Assembly: GCA_947624045.1 (NCBI GenBank)
Contig: CANQIL010000004.1
Coordinates: forward strand, 1 to 64,000
Direction of reading: 5' to 3'
Length of the DNA stretch: 64,000 nt
Source of the DNA: an uncultured Bacilli bacterium
GTDB lineage: Bacteria; Bacillota_I; Bacilli_A; RF39; UBA660
Of this stretch, positions 48,906-57,865 are shown piece by piece. The notes beneath the pieces were generated by a model, which did not search any database, was not told where the DNA came from, and saw nothing but the letters and a program-made list of their open reading frames with translations. How positions within the stretch are numbered: position 1 is the first letter of the stretch; the number at the start of each line of letters is the position of its first letter. The position numbers and the translations under genes are program-made.

Positions 48906-49508
48906 ATGCATATTTTTATTTCTCTTTTTAAAACTTTTTTATATTCTTTAAAATATACTAAAAGTATAAATAAAATAAAAATAAATAATCAAATAAAGAC
49001 AAGAATTTCCAAAACAGCTAAGTTTAATGTGAATGGTATTTTGAAATTGGGAAGTAGCATTAAAGAAAAAAATAATAGAAGTATATTACTTAGAATGGAT
49101 AAACAATCTGAAATTATTGTTAATGGTAATTTCTGCTTTTATTACGATGCTGATATAATTTTATTTAAAAATGCTAAGTTATATTTAGGAAATTCGTTTA
49201 TAAATAGTAATGCAAAAATTAGATGTCATAGTTCAATTACAATTGGTGACAACTGTGCTATTTCACATGATTTTATAGTTATGGATTCAAATGCTCATTA
49301 TCTAGAAAATGATAAAAAAACAAAACCCGTTATTATAGAAGATAATGTATGGATAGGAACTAGAGTTATAGTGTTGAGTGGAGTTACTATTGGAGAAGGA
49401 GCCGTTGTAGCAGCTGGCTCGGTTGTTACAAAAGATGTTCCTGCTCATAGTTTGGTTGGAGGAAACCCAGCTAAAATTATTAAGGAAAATATTAAATGGA
49501 AGGAATGA
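48906..49508 (+). CDS. Left-handed beta-helix (hexapeptide) O-acetyltransferase
   Basis: [51 protein letters not shown]. Confidence 0.9.
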   Translation: MHIFISLFKTFLYSLKYTKSINKIKINNQIKTRISKTAKFNVNGILKLGSSIKEKNNRSILLRMDKQSEIIVNGNFCFYYDADIILFKNAKLYLGNSFINSNAKIRCHSSITIGDNCAISHDFIVMDSNAHYLENDKKTKPVIIEDNVWIGTRVIVLSGVTIGEGAVVAAGSVVTKDVPAHSLVGGNPAKIIKENIKWKE

Positions 49509-49515
49509 CGATTTT

Positions 49516-50682
49516 ATGGAATTGTGGCTTAAAAAGAAAGAATGTACTGGATGCAGTGCTTGTGCAAATATATGTCCTAAAAATGCAATATCTATGATTG
49601 AAGATGAATCTGGTTTTAAATATCCTAAAATAGATAAAGAAAAATGCATTAACTGTGGTTTATGTAAAAAAACATGTCCAATAATAAATATCATAAATAC
49701 TTCCAAGCTTGAAAATAGTTTAGTATATGCTGGATGGTCAAAAAATGAAAATATTAGGTACACTAGCACATCAGGTGGTTTGTTTACAGAAATAACAAAA
49801 TATTTTATTAAAGAAAAAGGTTTTGTTGTTGGGGCAAGCTATAATGAAGATAATTTAGTTGAACATAGAATAGTGTCTGATTATAATAATTTAGAAAAAT
49901 TAAAGCAATCTAAATATCTTCAAAGCAATATCAATAATATTTTTTCTAGTATAAAAAAATTATTAGATGATAATAATTTAGTAGCTTTTTGTGGTGCACC
50001 ATGCCAAGTAGCTGGACTTAATAGTTTTCTAAAAAAAGAATATGATAATTTATTAACAATTGAATTTATATGCAGAGGTATGAACTCTCCTAAAGCTTTT
50101 AAGTCATGGTTAAATGAAATAGAATATCAAGAAAATAAAAAAGTAAAAAATATTTGGTTTAAATATAAAATAAATGGTTGGAAAAACTCTCCTAAAAATA
50201 CTCGAATTGATTTTGATGATAATTCTTATAAAATTTATAATGAAATTAATAATACTTATATGATTGGGTATCTAGATTATAATTTATTTATTAGGCCTTG
50301 TTGTGGAGATTGTAAATTCAATGGATTACCAAGACAAGCTGACATTACATTAGCTGATTTTTGGGGAATAAATAAAGAATTAGATGATGATAAGGGAACT
50401 TCATTGATAATGGTTAATTCAAATAAAGGATTAAAATATTTCGAAAAAATAAAAGATAATATATTTTATGAAGAAAAAAATATTAACGAAATATATGAAG
50501 GAAATGGTTGCTTTAATAAATCAGTAAAAATTAATAGAAAGAGTGAATCTTTTTTAAAAGAACTTGATGATACTAATTTTTCAGAACTTATTAAAAAATA
50601 TGGAAAAATTTCAATATTAGAAAAAACTATATTAAAATCCAAAAAAATATTAAAAAAAGTATTAATAAAAAACAAAAACTGA
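49516..50682 (+). CDS. Coenzyme F420 hydrogenase/dehydrogenase beta-subunit family Fe-S protein
   Basis: CTGCSACANICPKNAISM...CINCGLCKKTCPI; TSGGLFTEITKYFI; FCGAPCQVAGL; RPCCGDCKF...DITLADFWG. Confidence 0.88.
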   Translation: MELWLKKKECTGCSACANICPKNAISMIEDESGFKYPKIDKEKCINCGLCKKTCPIINIINTSKLENSLVYAGWSKNENIRYTSTSGGLFTEITKYFIKEKGFVVGASYNEDNLVEHRIVSDYNNLEKLKQSKYLQSNINNIFSSIKKLLDDNNLVAFCGAPCQVAGLNSFLKKEYDNLLTIEFICRGMNSPKAFKSWLNEIEYQENKKVKNIWFKYKINGWKNSPKNTRIDFDDNSYKIYNEINNTYMIGYLDYNLFIRPCCGDCKFNGLPRQADITLADFWGINKELDDDKGTSLIMVNSNKGLKYFEKIKDNIFYEEKNINEIYEGNGCFNKSVKINRKSESFLKELDDTNFSELIKKYGKISILEKTILKSKKILKKVLIKNKN

Positions 50683-50889
50683 GTATTTTTCCTTATTAAA
50701 AATATTTGCGATTTTACATGCCATTTCAGAAATAAGTATGGAAATGACAAAGATATTATTAAAGTGTGCCTTTGTAAGAAAGATAAAAGTATAGTGATTA
50801 AAGAAGCATAATGTAGAATGAAATTTTTAATATTTGCAGATTAATAATATATTAAACATATATTATATTTATAATGTTACAATAAGAAG

Positions 50890-51846
50890 GTGCTAATTAT
50901 GAGTGAAAATAAAGTATTTAATTTTCTTAAAGGAATAGGTTGTTTGTCAGTAATCTTTATACATGTTAAATTTCCTGGTAAATTTGGAGAAATAATAAGC
51001 TTGCTATGTCAATTTGCTGTTCCAATTTTTTTGATGATTTCTGGTTACTATGCTTATAAATGTAACGAGAAAATAATTAAAAAAAGATTGTTTAAAATTA
51101 TAAAAATTTTTATTTTTGCATTTTCAATTTGGACTTTACATAAAGTTGCTATGGTAATATTAAAAGGAGATAGTTTAATAAATTGGATAATTACTACATT
51201 TACGTTTAAATCATTTTTTAAAATGATAATATTCTGTACAATAGATTATGCAATACCACTTTGGTATTTAATTGCAATGATAGAAACTTATATTGTGTGG
51301 TACTTTATAATTAAATTTCATAAAAACATTGTACAGCATATATATATATATATAATATTGTTGTTTACATTCCATATTGTGTTAACTATAGTTTGTGAAA
51401 CAAAAAATTTTGATTGGTGTTTAAAAATTAATTTTCTTTCAAGAACAATGAATTGGTTTTTATTAGGTTATTCATTAAATTACATGAGTAAAAAGAAAAT
51501 TAAAGAAATAAGATTTAAATTTTTAATTTTTGCTTATTTACTAGGAATATTTTTATCTATAATGCCGACTATTTTAAATACATCAATAAAATTTTCATGC
51601 GTTGGAATTATTATTTACTCAATAACTATTTTTGTTTTAGCATTAAAAATTCAAAATAAGTCCATCAATAAAATAATTGAATATATTGGTAAAAGCTTAT
51701 CCCTGAATATATATATTTTTCACTATTTAATAGCTGATATATTGAGTTTTGTTTTTAAAAAATTTGATTTTAAAAATAGAAAATGTATTTTATTTTCCGA
51801 TTTTAGTTTTGATTTGTACAGTTATATTTTGCTATATCTTAAATAA
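50890..51846 (+). CDS. Acyltransferase-3 family membrane protein (probably frameshifted near the 3' end)
   Basis: FNFLKGIGCLSVIFIHVKFPGKFG; CQFAVPIFLMISGYYAY; IPLWYLIAMIETYIVWY. An overlapping frame continues as IENVFYFPILVLICTVIFCYILNKFFQRKNHIVKTKA*. Confidence 0.82.
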   Translation: MLIMSENKVFNFLKGIGCLSVIFIHVKFPGKFGEIISLLCQFAVPIFLMISGYYAYKCNEKIIKKRLFKIIKIFIFAFSIWTLHKVAMVILKGDSLINWIITTFTFKSFFKMIIFCTIDYAIPLWYLIAMIETYIVWYFIIKFHKNIVQHIYIYIILLFTFHIVLTIVCETKNFDWCLKINFLSRTMNWFLLGYSLNYMSKKKIKEIRFKFLIFAYLLGIFLSIMPTILNTSIKFSCVGIIIYSITIFVLALKIQNKSINKIIEYIGKSLSLNIYIFHYLIADILSFVFKKFDFKNRKCILFSDFSFDLYSYILLYLK

Positions 51847-51972
51847 GTTTTTTCAAAGAAAAAATCATATTGTAAAAACAAAAGCATAATTTAATGATTT
51901 TAATACTTTGTTATAAACATGATTATCTTTTTATGGCTTTAAATTAAATTTAATATTTAAAAAAATCAGGAC

Positions 51973-52032
51973 AAAGTATGCAATAAAGTGTGTGATAAAG
52001 TGTGGTATAAAGTGTGTGATAAAGTGTGTGAT
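51973..52032 (+). repeat. Five tandem 12-bp repeats (AAAGTGTGTGAT-type)
   Basis: AAAGTATGCAAT / AAAGTGTGTGAT / AAAGTGTGGTAT / AAAGTGTGTGAT / AAAGTGTGTGAT. Confidence 0.85.
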
Positions 52033-52296
52033 AAAATTGATAAAATTTAAATTTCATAGTATAATGTCTAGCAAGTTATGGCATTTTTTGAGAATAAAAA
52101 AATGGTATAACGCCATTGTACCAAATTTCGAAAAGGTTGGATATAAGGGGAAAGTATTGTCTTCTTAATTCTTTAATATATTTAAAACTATAAAGTCAGG
52201 AATAGAAGTAAGTTAAATAATTAGTATATTGAATTGTTTTTGAATACAATAACCCCTTACCCCTAAAGTATGGAATCCTGAAATTACGGATAAATT

Positions 52297-52757
52297 TTAT
52301 AAAGTACAGAGTCGCTTAGCATTATAAACAAAAGAATAAGTAAAATTAGTTGAGCCACACTTTTTGCATTCAAAAGCATAAAGCTTTCTTGAAACTGAAG
52401 AAATAAACTCATTAGTTAAAATTCTAGAAATAAGTAATCTGCAAAAACGAATTGTAGATTTTTTACTTCTGTTAGATAAAAGCCCATAATGTTTTATTTT
52501 AGTAAAATGTTCTGGTAATACGTGAAGTAAAAATCTTCGAATAAATTCTATAGCTGTAATTGTCATTTCTTTTACTTTAGAATTATCTTTGTAGTCTTTA
52601 TATTCAAATGTGACTAATCCATTTTCAACATTCTTAATTCTGTCGTTGGAGATGGCAACTCTAAAGGAATATCTGCCAACGTATTCAATAACATTTTCAG
52701 CTTTACCTTTTGGGGGTTCAATATAAGTAATCCAAGTTTTCTCATAGAGTGGTTCAA
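52297..52757 (-). pseudogene. IS91-like transposase, truncated C-terminal fragment
   Basis: Minus frame TWITYIEPPKGKAENVIEYVGRYSFRVAISNDRIKNVENGLVTFEYKDYKDNSKVKEMTITAIEFIRRFLLHVLPEHFTKIKHYGLLSNRSK is typical of the IS91/IS801 Y2_Tnp C-terminus; N-terminus missing. Confidence 0.72.
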
Positions 52758-52772
52758 TAGAGGTGCGTGTAT

Positions 52773-53419
52773 ATGGGTAAAGTATTTAAAATTATTTTAT
52801 TTTCTTTTTTGTTGATTATTTTATCAATTGACTTAGTTAACGCTAGAAGTGGTTGCTGTTCATGGCATGGTGGTGTTAGTGAGCATGTCGAAATGGTAAA
52901 CAAGTTTGCAACGATGGTACGACAAGTCGATCTTGTACTTGTGAAGGTGGGAGTAGTAGTTATTCAATTACACCAACTATAATATATGGTTGTACAGATT
53001 ATAATTCTATCAATTATAACCCTAATGCTAATAGTGATGATGGAAGTTGTATAAAAAAAGTATATGGTTGTATGGATGTGAATGCCTATAATTATAATCC
53101 GAGTGCTAATGTAGATGATTCTTCTTGTGTAGCAAAAGTTTATGGATGTATAAATAATAAAGCTATAAACTATAATGAGAAAGCTAATGTAACTGATGGT
53201 AGTTGCTTATTTAAGACTGAAAAAGTTAGCTATAAAAAAATAAAATATAAAACAAAATATAAATATAAGCTTTTTTATAAAGCAGGAAAAGTATTACAAA
53301 AAGGAAAAAATGGTAAAAAGAAAATAACTAAAGAAGTTATTACAGATGAAAATAATAAAATAGTTGAAAGTAAAACTGTAAAAACAGAAGTAATTAAAAA
53401 AGCTGTTCCTAAAATATAG
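52773..53419 (+). pseudogene. Secreted Cys-repeat protein split by a 1-nt frameshift
   Basis: Signal peptide MGKVFKIILFSFLLIILSIDLVNARSGCCSWHGGVS. After a 1-nt loss (about 52880) the frame continues CRNGKQVCNDGTTSRSCTCEGGSSSYSITPTIIYGCTDYNSINYNPNANSDDGSC... Confidence 0.7.
52985..53214 (+). repeat. Three tandem about 27-aa Cys repeats (YGCxDxxAxNYNPxAxxDDGSC)
   Basis: YGCTDYNSINYNPNANSDDGSCIKKV / YGCMDVNAYNYNPSANVDDSSCVAKV / YGCINNKAINYNEKANVTDGSCLF. Confidence 0.8.
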
Positions 53420-53521
53420 TTACTAAAAAGAAAAAATAAAATATTCGTTCTTATCAAAATTTTATTTAAATGATTAAAGTTTATAAGTAAAAAGAATTAA
53501 TAAAAATATAGGAAGTGAAAC

Positions 53522-54805
53522 ATGAAAAATTACGATTTAGAAATTAATAATACAAGTATAAAAGAAAGTATTGAACGAGATACATTAAATAGAAATTATA
53601 AATTAAATAAACTTATTGAGTTATTAAATACCATAGAAAATAATAAGATAATATCAATAAATGGTGAATGGGGATGTGGTAAAACTTTTTTCTTAAAACA
53701 ATTAGAATACATAAATAAAAATGACTTTACAAATGAAAAGCTTATTTCAGAAAATATAGACAAGTTTAAAGAAATATATGAAGTATATTATTATAATGCT
53801 TGGGAAAATGATCAACATACTTCTCCATTATTATCACTAATTTATAATTTAATTAATGATTATGGTATAAAAGAAAGTGAAGTAGCAACTGGTAAAATGA
53901 CTAAAGCATTTGATTTGGTTGGCTTATTAAAAAGAATAACTTACGATTTTATTGATTTAGAAAAAGTTACTAGTTATGAAGATATAGTTTATGAAATACA
54001 TACATTTGAAGAAAAAAAAGATGCTCTAAATGAAATATTAGATAAAATAATACCTGAAAATAAAAGATTAATTTTTATAATTGATGAATTGGATAGATGC
54101 AGTCCTAATTTTGCTGTTAATATGATAGAGGTAATTAAACACTTTTATTCTAATAACAGAATAGTATTTCTATTAGGAACAAACAACTTGCAATTATCAT
54201 ATACAGTTTCAAACTATTATGGAAATAATTTTGATGGTTATGGATATTTAAATAAAATATATAACTTAGTAATAGAGCTTGATAATATTGATGTAGAAAC
54301 TTACTTAAATAAAATAGTTGATTCTCCAATTGATAGTCAATGGTACATTACTTTATGTTCTGTTTGTAAATATTTTAAATTTTCAATGCGACAAATAAAT
54401 AGATTATTAAATGATTTTGATTTTTTGCACGAGTATTTTGATACTTCATATGGAGTAAGAAGAGAAAATTTCATTATTAAATTTTTATTTTTACCATATT
54501 GTTTGGGATTAAAAATTGTTAATGAATATCAATTATCTGAATTTTTAGTAGGTAGAGGTTATAGTAAATTAAAAGAATTTGTTTTTAGTGATGAAGAATT
54601 AAAAGATGTATTATTGCATTTTTATAGAACACGAAAAGATATTAGTAGTTCAACAAAAGAAGAATTAGTAGAATTGGGGAATTTCTTAGAAGAACAATAT
54701 GCTAGTTACTTTATAAATGACATTAAAAATTGGAATATGAAAGAAGAAAAAGATAAATTTTTAGATATTTTTTCATTATTAAGTAAAAATAGTATATTTA
54801 ATTGA
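53522..54805 (+). CDS. KAP-family P-loop NTPase
   Basis: IISINGEWGCGKTFFLKQLE (Walker A); YYYNAWENDQHTSPLLSLIYNLI; RLIFIIDELDRCSPNFAVNMIEVIKHFYSNNRIVFLLGTN (Walker B). Confidence 0.88.
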   Translation: MKNYDLEINNTSIKESIERDTLNRNYKLNKLIELLNTIENNKIISINGEWGCGKTFFLKQLEYINKNDFTNEKLISENIDKFKEIYEVYYYNAWENDQHTSPLLSLIYNLINDYGIKESEVATGKMTKAFDLVGLLKRITYDFIDLEKVTSYEDIVYEIHTFEEKKDALNEILDKIIPENKRLIFIIDELDRCSPNFAVNMIEVIKHFYSNNRIVFLLGTNNLQLSYTVSNYYGNNFDGYGYLNKIYNLVIELDNIDVETYLNKIVDSPIDSQWYITLCSVCKYFKFSMRQINRLLNDFDFLHEYFDTSYGVRRENFIIKFLFLPYCLGLKIVNEYQLSEFLVGRGYSKLKEFVFSDEELKDVLLHFYRTRKDISSSTKEELVELGNFLEEQYASYFINDIKNWNMKEEKDKFLDIFSLLSKNSIFN

Positions 54806-54923
54806 TACTAATTTACAATTGTATAGTAGTTGGATTATTTGGAAATTTACACGTTTTCCTAAGAAATGTTTGACTGAATCTTCACATTTTCCTAAGGAAA
54901 GTTTTATCTTAAGAAATATTTTT

Positions 54924-54986
54924 TGGAAAAGTGTACAATTTTTCTTCTGAAAAGTGCGCAATTATTTTGCTGAAAAGTGCGCAATT
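54924..54986 (+). repeat. Direct repeats upstream of the DUF4143 ATPase
   Basis: CTGAAAAGTGCGCAATT at 54947-54963 and 54970-54986 (identical, 23-bp period), plus a diverged copy TGGAAAAGTGTACAATT at 54924. Confidence 0.8.
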
Positions 54987-55020
54987 TTAGTGTATACTTG
55001 TGTTAAAGAAAGTAAATTTT

Positions 55021-56295
55021 ATGGCTTTAACTAAAAAGAATTATAAAACTAGATTAATTGATGAAAAGATAGAAAAATATTTAAAGATATTTGGCTCTAT
55101 ATTAATTGAAGGACCAAAATGGTGTGGAAAGACTTGGACTTCTTTAAATCATGTTAATAGTGTTAGTTATATTACCGATAAAGATGTAAAGTTCTTAGCC
55201 GAAACTAATCCTAAGTATATATTTGATAATAACAAACCACAACTTATTGATGAATGGCAAATAGTTCCAAGTATTTGGGATGCTGTTAGAAATGAATGTG
55301 ATATGGATAATAAAAAGGGAAAATTTATTTTAACAGGTTCTACAAGTTTAACTGATGAAGAAGAAAATAAAATAGAACATTCTGGTACTGGAAGAATTGT
55401 TACAATAAAAATGTATCCTATGAGTTTATATGAGTCAGGTGATTCTGCTGGGGAAGTATCAATTACAGATATGTTGAATGATACTGTAAAATGTCAAAAG
55501 ACCAAAAAAATTGAATTAAATTATTTAGCTAAGTTAATTGTAAGAGGTGGATGGCCAGAAAACATTAATAGTAAAGATGAAGATATTGGTATTATACCAA
55601 AAGCTTATATTGATTCAGTAATAGAAAGAGATTTACGAAAAAGAAAGAATAGAAATTCAACTAAAATGAGAATGCTTTTACGTTCACTAGCTAGAAATGA
55701 ATCTTCTATAATTGGTTATAATACTATAGTTTCTGATATAAAAGCAAATGAAAATAGTGATAATTTGTTAGAAAGTAGAGCTACAGTTAAAGAATATCTT
55801 AAAGATTTAGATGAATTACATTTAATACCATTACAAGAAGCTTATAGTTTAAATTATCGTTCTTCAAAAAGAATAGGTACATCTCCTAAAAGACATTTAG
55901 TAGATCCCTCTTTATCATGTGCTTGTTTAGATTTATCTGTTGAAAAATTAATGAAAGATTTTAATGCCTTTGGTTTTATGTTTGAAGCACTAGTAGAAAG
56001 AGATTTACGAATATATGTTGAACAACTTGATGGACATTTATTTCATTTTAGAGATTCTTCATCAGGTGATGAAGTTGATGCAATACTAGAGTTTAGAAAT
56101 GGTGATTATGCTGCGATTGAAATAAAACTTACAAGTCAAAGCATTGATAAAGGTATTGAAAGTTTAACAAAGTTTTATAACAATGTTTCAAAAAAACCAA
56201 AATTTATGTGTATTATAGTTGGATATTGTGAAGTTATTATGAAAGATGAAAAAACAGGAATTTATATTGTTCCGATAACTTCTTTAAAGCCATAA
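55021..56295 (+). CDS. ATP-binding protein, AAA_14/DUF4143 family
   Basis: SILIEGPKWCGKTWTSLNHVNS; PQLIDEWQIVPSIWDAVRNECD; KFILTGSTSL; C-terminal GDEVDAILEFRNGDYAAIEIKL. Confidence 0.92.
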   Translation: MALTKKNYKTRLIDEKIEKYLKIFGSILIEGPKWCGKTWTSLNHVNSVSYITDKDVKFLAETNPKYIFDNNKPQLIDEWQIVPSIWDAVRNECDMDNKKGKFILTGSTSLTDEEENKIEHSGTGRIVTIKMYPMSLYESGDSAGEVSITDMLNDTVKCQKTKKIELNYLAKLIVRGGWPENINSKDEDIGIIPKAYIDSVIERDLRKRKNRNSTKMRMLLRSLARNESSIIGYNTIVSDIKANENSDNLLESRATVKEYLKDLDELHLIPLQEAYSLNYRSSKRIGTSPKRHLVDPSLSCACLDLSVEKLMKDFNAFGFMFEALVERDLRIYVEQLDGHLFHFRDSSSGDEVDAILEFRNGDYAAIEIKLTSQSIDKGIESLTKFYNNVSKKPKFMCIIVGYCEVIMKDEKTGIYIVPITSLKP

Positions 56296-56522
56296 AATAA
56301 TAAGTTATTATTAATAGATTAAATATTAAATAATATGAAATAATATATGAGTGTGGCATAAAGTGTGGTCTAAAATATGGAACAAGTAAAGCATTAATTT
56401 GCTTTTTTTTCTTTTGATGACATATATAGGAAAGTGCTTATTTTATAAATAAATTTTATTAAAACTAAAGACTTTTTGTCAGAAAATTGGTAAAATATAC
56501 ATAAAGAAAAGAGTGATTACAA

Positions 56523-56771
56523 ATGAATGAAGATAATTTATGGCATGATATAATTGATAGAAATATAAAAATTGATTTAGCTATTCTTCCAAAACCTATA
56601 GTTCAATTAATTGATACTCTTGAAGAACTTCACAAACAAAAAGATTGGTTTAATTATGATTTAAAATTTGATGAATTAGAAATGCGTGCTAAAGGTTATG
56701 TTATTAGAAATGAAATTAGTGAAAGTGTATATAAAAAAATATTAGAAAAATATGGAGGATTATATGATTAA
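56523..56771 (+). CDS. Small protein paired with a HipA-like kinase (possible antitoxin)
   Basis: 82 aa; ORF overlaps the start of the downstream HipA-like gene. Confidence 0.5.
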   Translation: MNEDNLWHDIIDRNIKIDLAILPKPIVQLIDTLEELHKQKDWFNYDLKFDELEMRAKGYVIRNEISESVYKKILEKYGGLYD

Positions 56772-57693
56772 AATTGAAAATTTAGATAGTAACGAAGTTA
56801 CTAATAAAGGTTATGGTGGTCATAGTGGCAGTAAGAAAGGAATTTTAATAGATAATGAAAATTACCTATTAAAGTATCCTAAATTAATTAAAATTATGGA
56901 CGAAAAAGGTTATTCCTACACATCTTCTCCGTTATCTGAATATTTAGGTTCACATATTTATGAAATTATAGAAATTGATGTTCATAAGACTTTACTTTGT
57001 ATTTCAAATAATAAACTAGTTGTTGCTTGTAAAGATTTTTTAACTACAACTGAAGAAATAATTGACTTTAATGCTATTAAAAATAATTATGATGAAAAAA
57101 TAGAAAAATATTTAGAAGAAAGAAATTCCTCTGATTTTAGTAGAAATGATGATTTAGAAAACGTTATTTATGTAATGAATAATAATGACTATTTTAAAAA
57201 AGTTCCTAATTTAAAAGAAAGATTTTGGGATATGTTTATAGTGGATACTTTAATTAGTAATAATGATAGAAATGAAGCTAATTGGGGAATTATATATGAT
57301 AGAAAAACAGGTAATTTAAGACTAGCTCCTGTATATGATAATGGTGCTTCATTCTATGGTAAAAGTGATGATGAGAAGTTAGAAAATATCTTGAGTAATG
57401 ATTTTAAATTTAAACAAATGGCTTATGATAGTTGTATTTCTACTTTTACAATAAATGAAAAATCTATTAATCCTCTTAAATATATAGAAAATATGAATAA
57501 TGAGGACTGTAATAAAGCTATACTCAGAATATATCCTAAAATTGATATAGAAAGAATTAAAAATTTATTTAATGAAATACCAAATATTTATAATGGTATA
57601 ACAGTATTTAGTGATGTTCAAAAAGAACTATATTATAAAGTTTTAGAATATAGATTAAAAATTTTTAAAGAAGTTTATGAGAAATTAATTTAG
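56764..57693 (+). CDS. HipA/CtkA-like kinase
   Basis: KGILIDNENYLLKYPK; SPLSEYLGSHIYEIIEIDVHKTLL; FWDMFIVDTLISNNDRNEANWGIIYDRKTGNLRLAPVYDNGASF. Confidence 0.8.
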   Translation: MIKIENLDSNEVTNKGYGGHSGSKKGILIDNENYLLKYPKLIKIMDEKGYSYTSSPLSEYLGSHIYEIIEIDVHKTLLCISNNKLVVACKDFLTTTEEIIDFNAIKNNYDEKIEKYLEERNSSDFSRNDDLENVIYVMNNNDYFKKVPNLKERFWDMFIVDTLISNNDRNEANWGIIYDRKTGNLRLAPVYDNGASFYGKSDDEKLENILSNDFKFKQMAYDSCISTFTINEKSINPLKYIENMNNEDCNKAILRIYPKIDIERIKNLFNEIPNIYNGITVFSDVQKELYYKVLEYRLKIFKEVYEKLI

Positions 57694-57794
57694 ATAAATA
57701 TTTAAAGAAAGTAAAAAGTATGGAATAAAGTATGGAATAAATTTAAAAGTTTTAATAACATTTGTACAAGTTAATTGAAAATATAAAGAACTAT

Positions 57795-57820
57795 AAAAAG
57801 TTGCAAAAGTCAACTTTTTT
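57795..57820 (+). terminator. Rho-independent terminator
   Basis: AAAAAGTTG (57795-57803) / CAACTTTTT (57811-57819) hairpin ending in a T-run. Confidence 0.6.
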
Positions 57821-57865
57821 TGCTATTATAAAGGCAAAAATTAATTGATGGTAGGAGTTGTTGTT

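Noticed and set aside
49302-49769. 155-aa minus ORF
   Set aside because: Antisense to the hexapeptide acetyltransferase and Fe-S genes; Ser/Asn/Phe-rich shadow translation.
51973-52032. Possible CRISPR array from regularly spaced repeats
   Set aside because: Repeats are 12 bp, directly abutting, with no spacers and no cas genes in the window.
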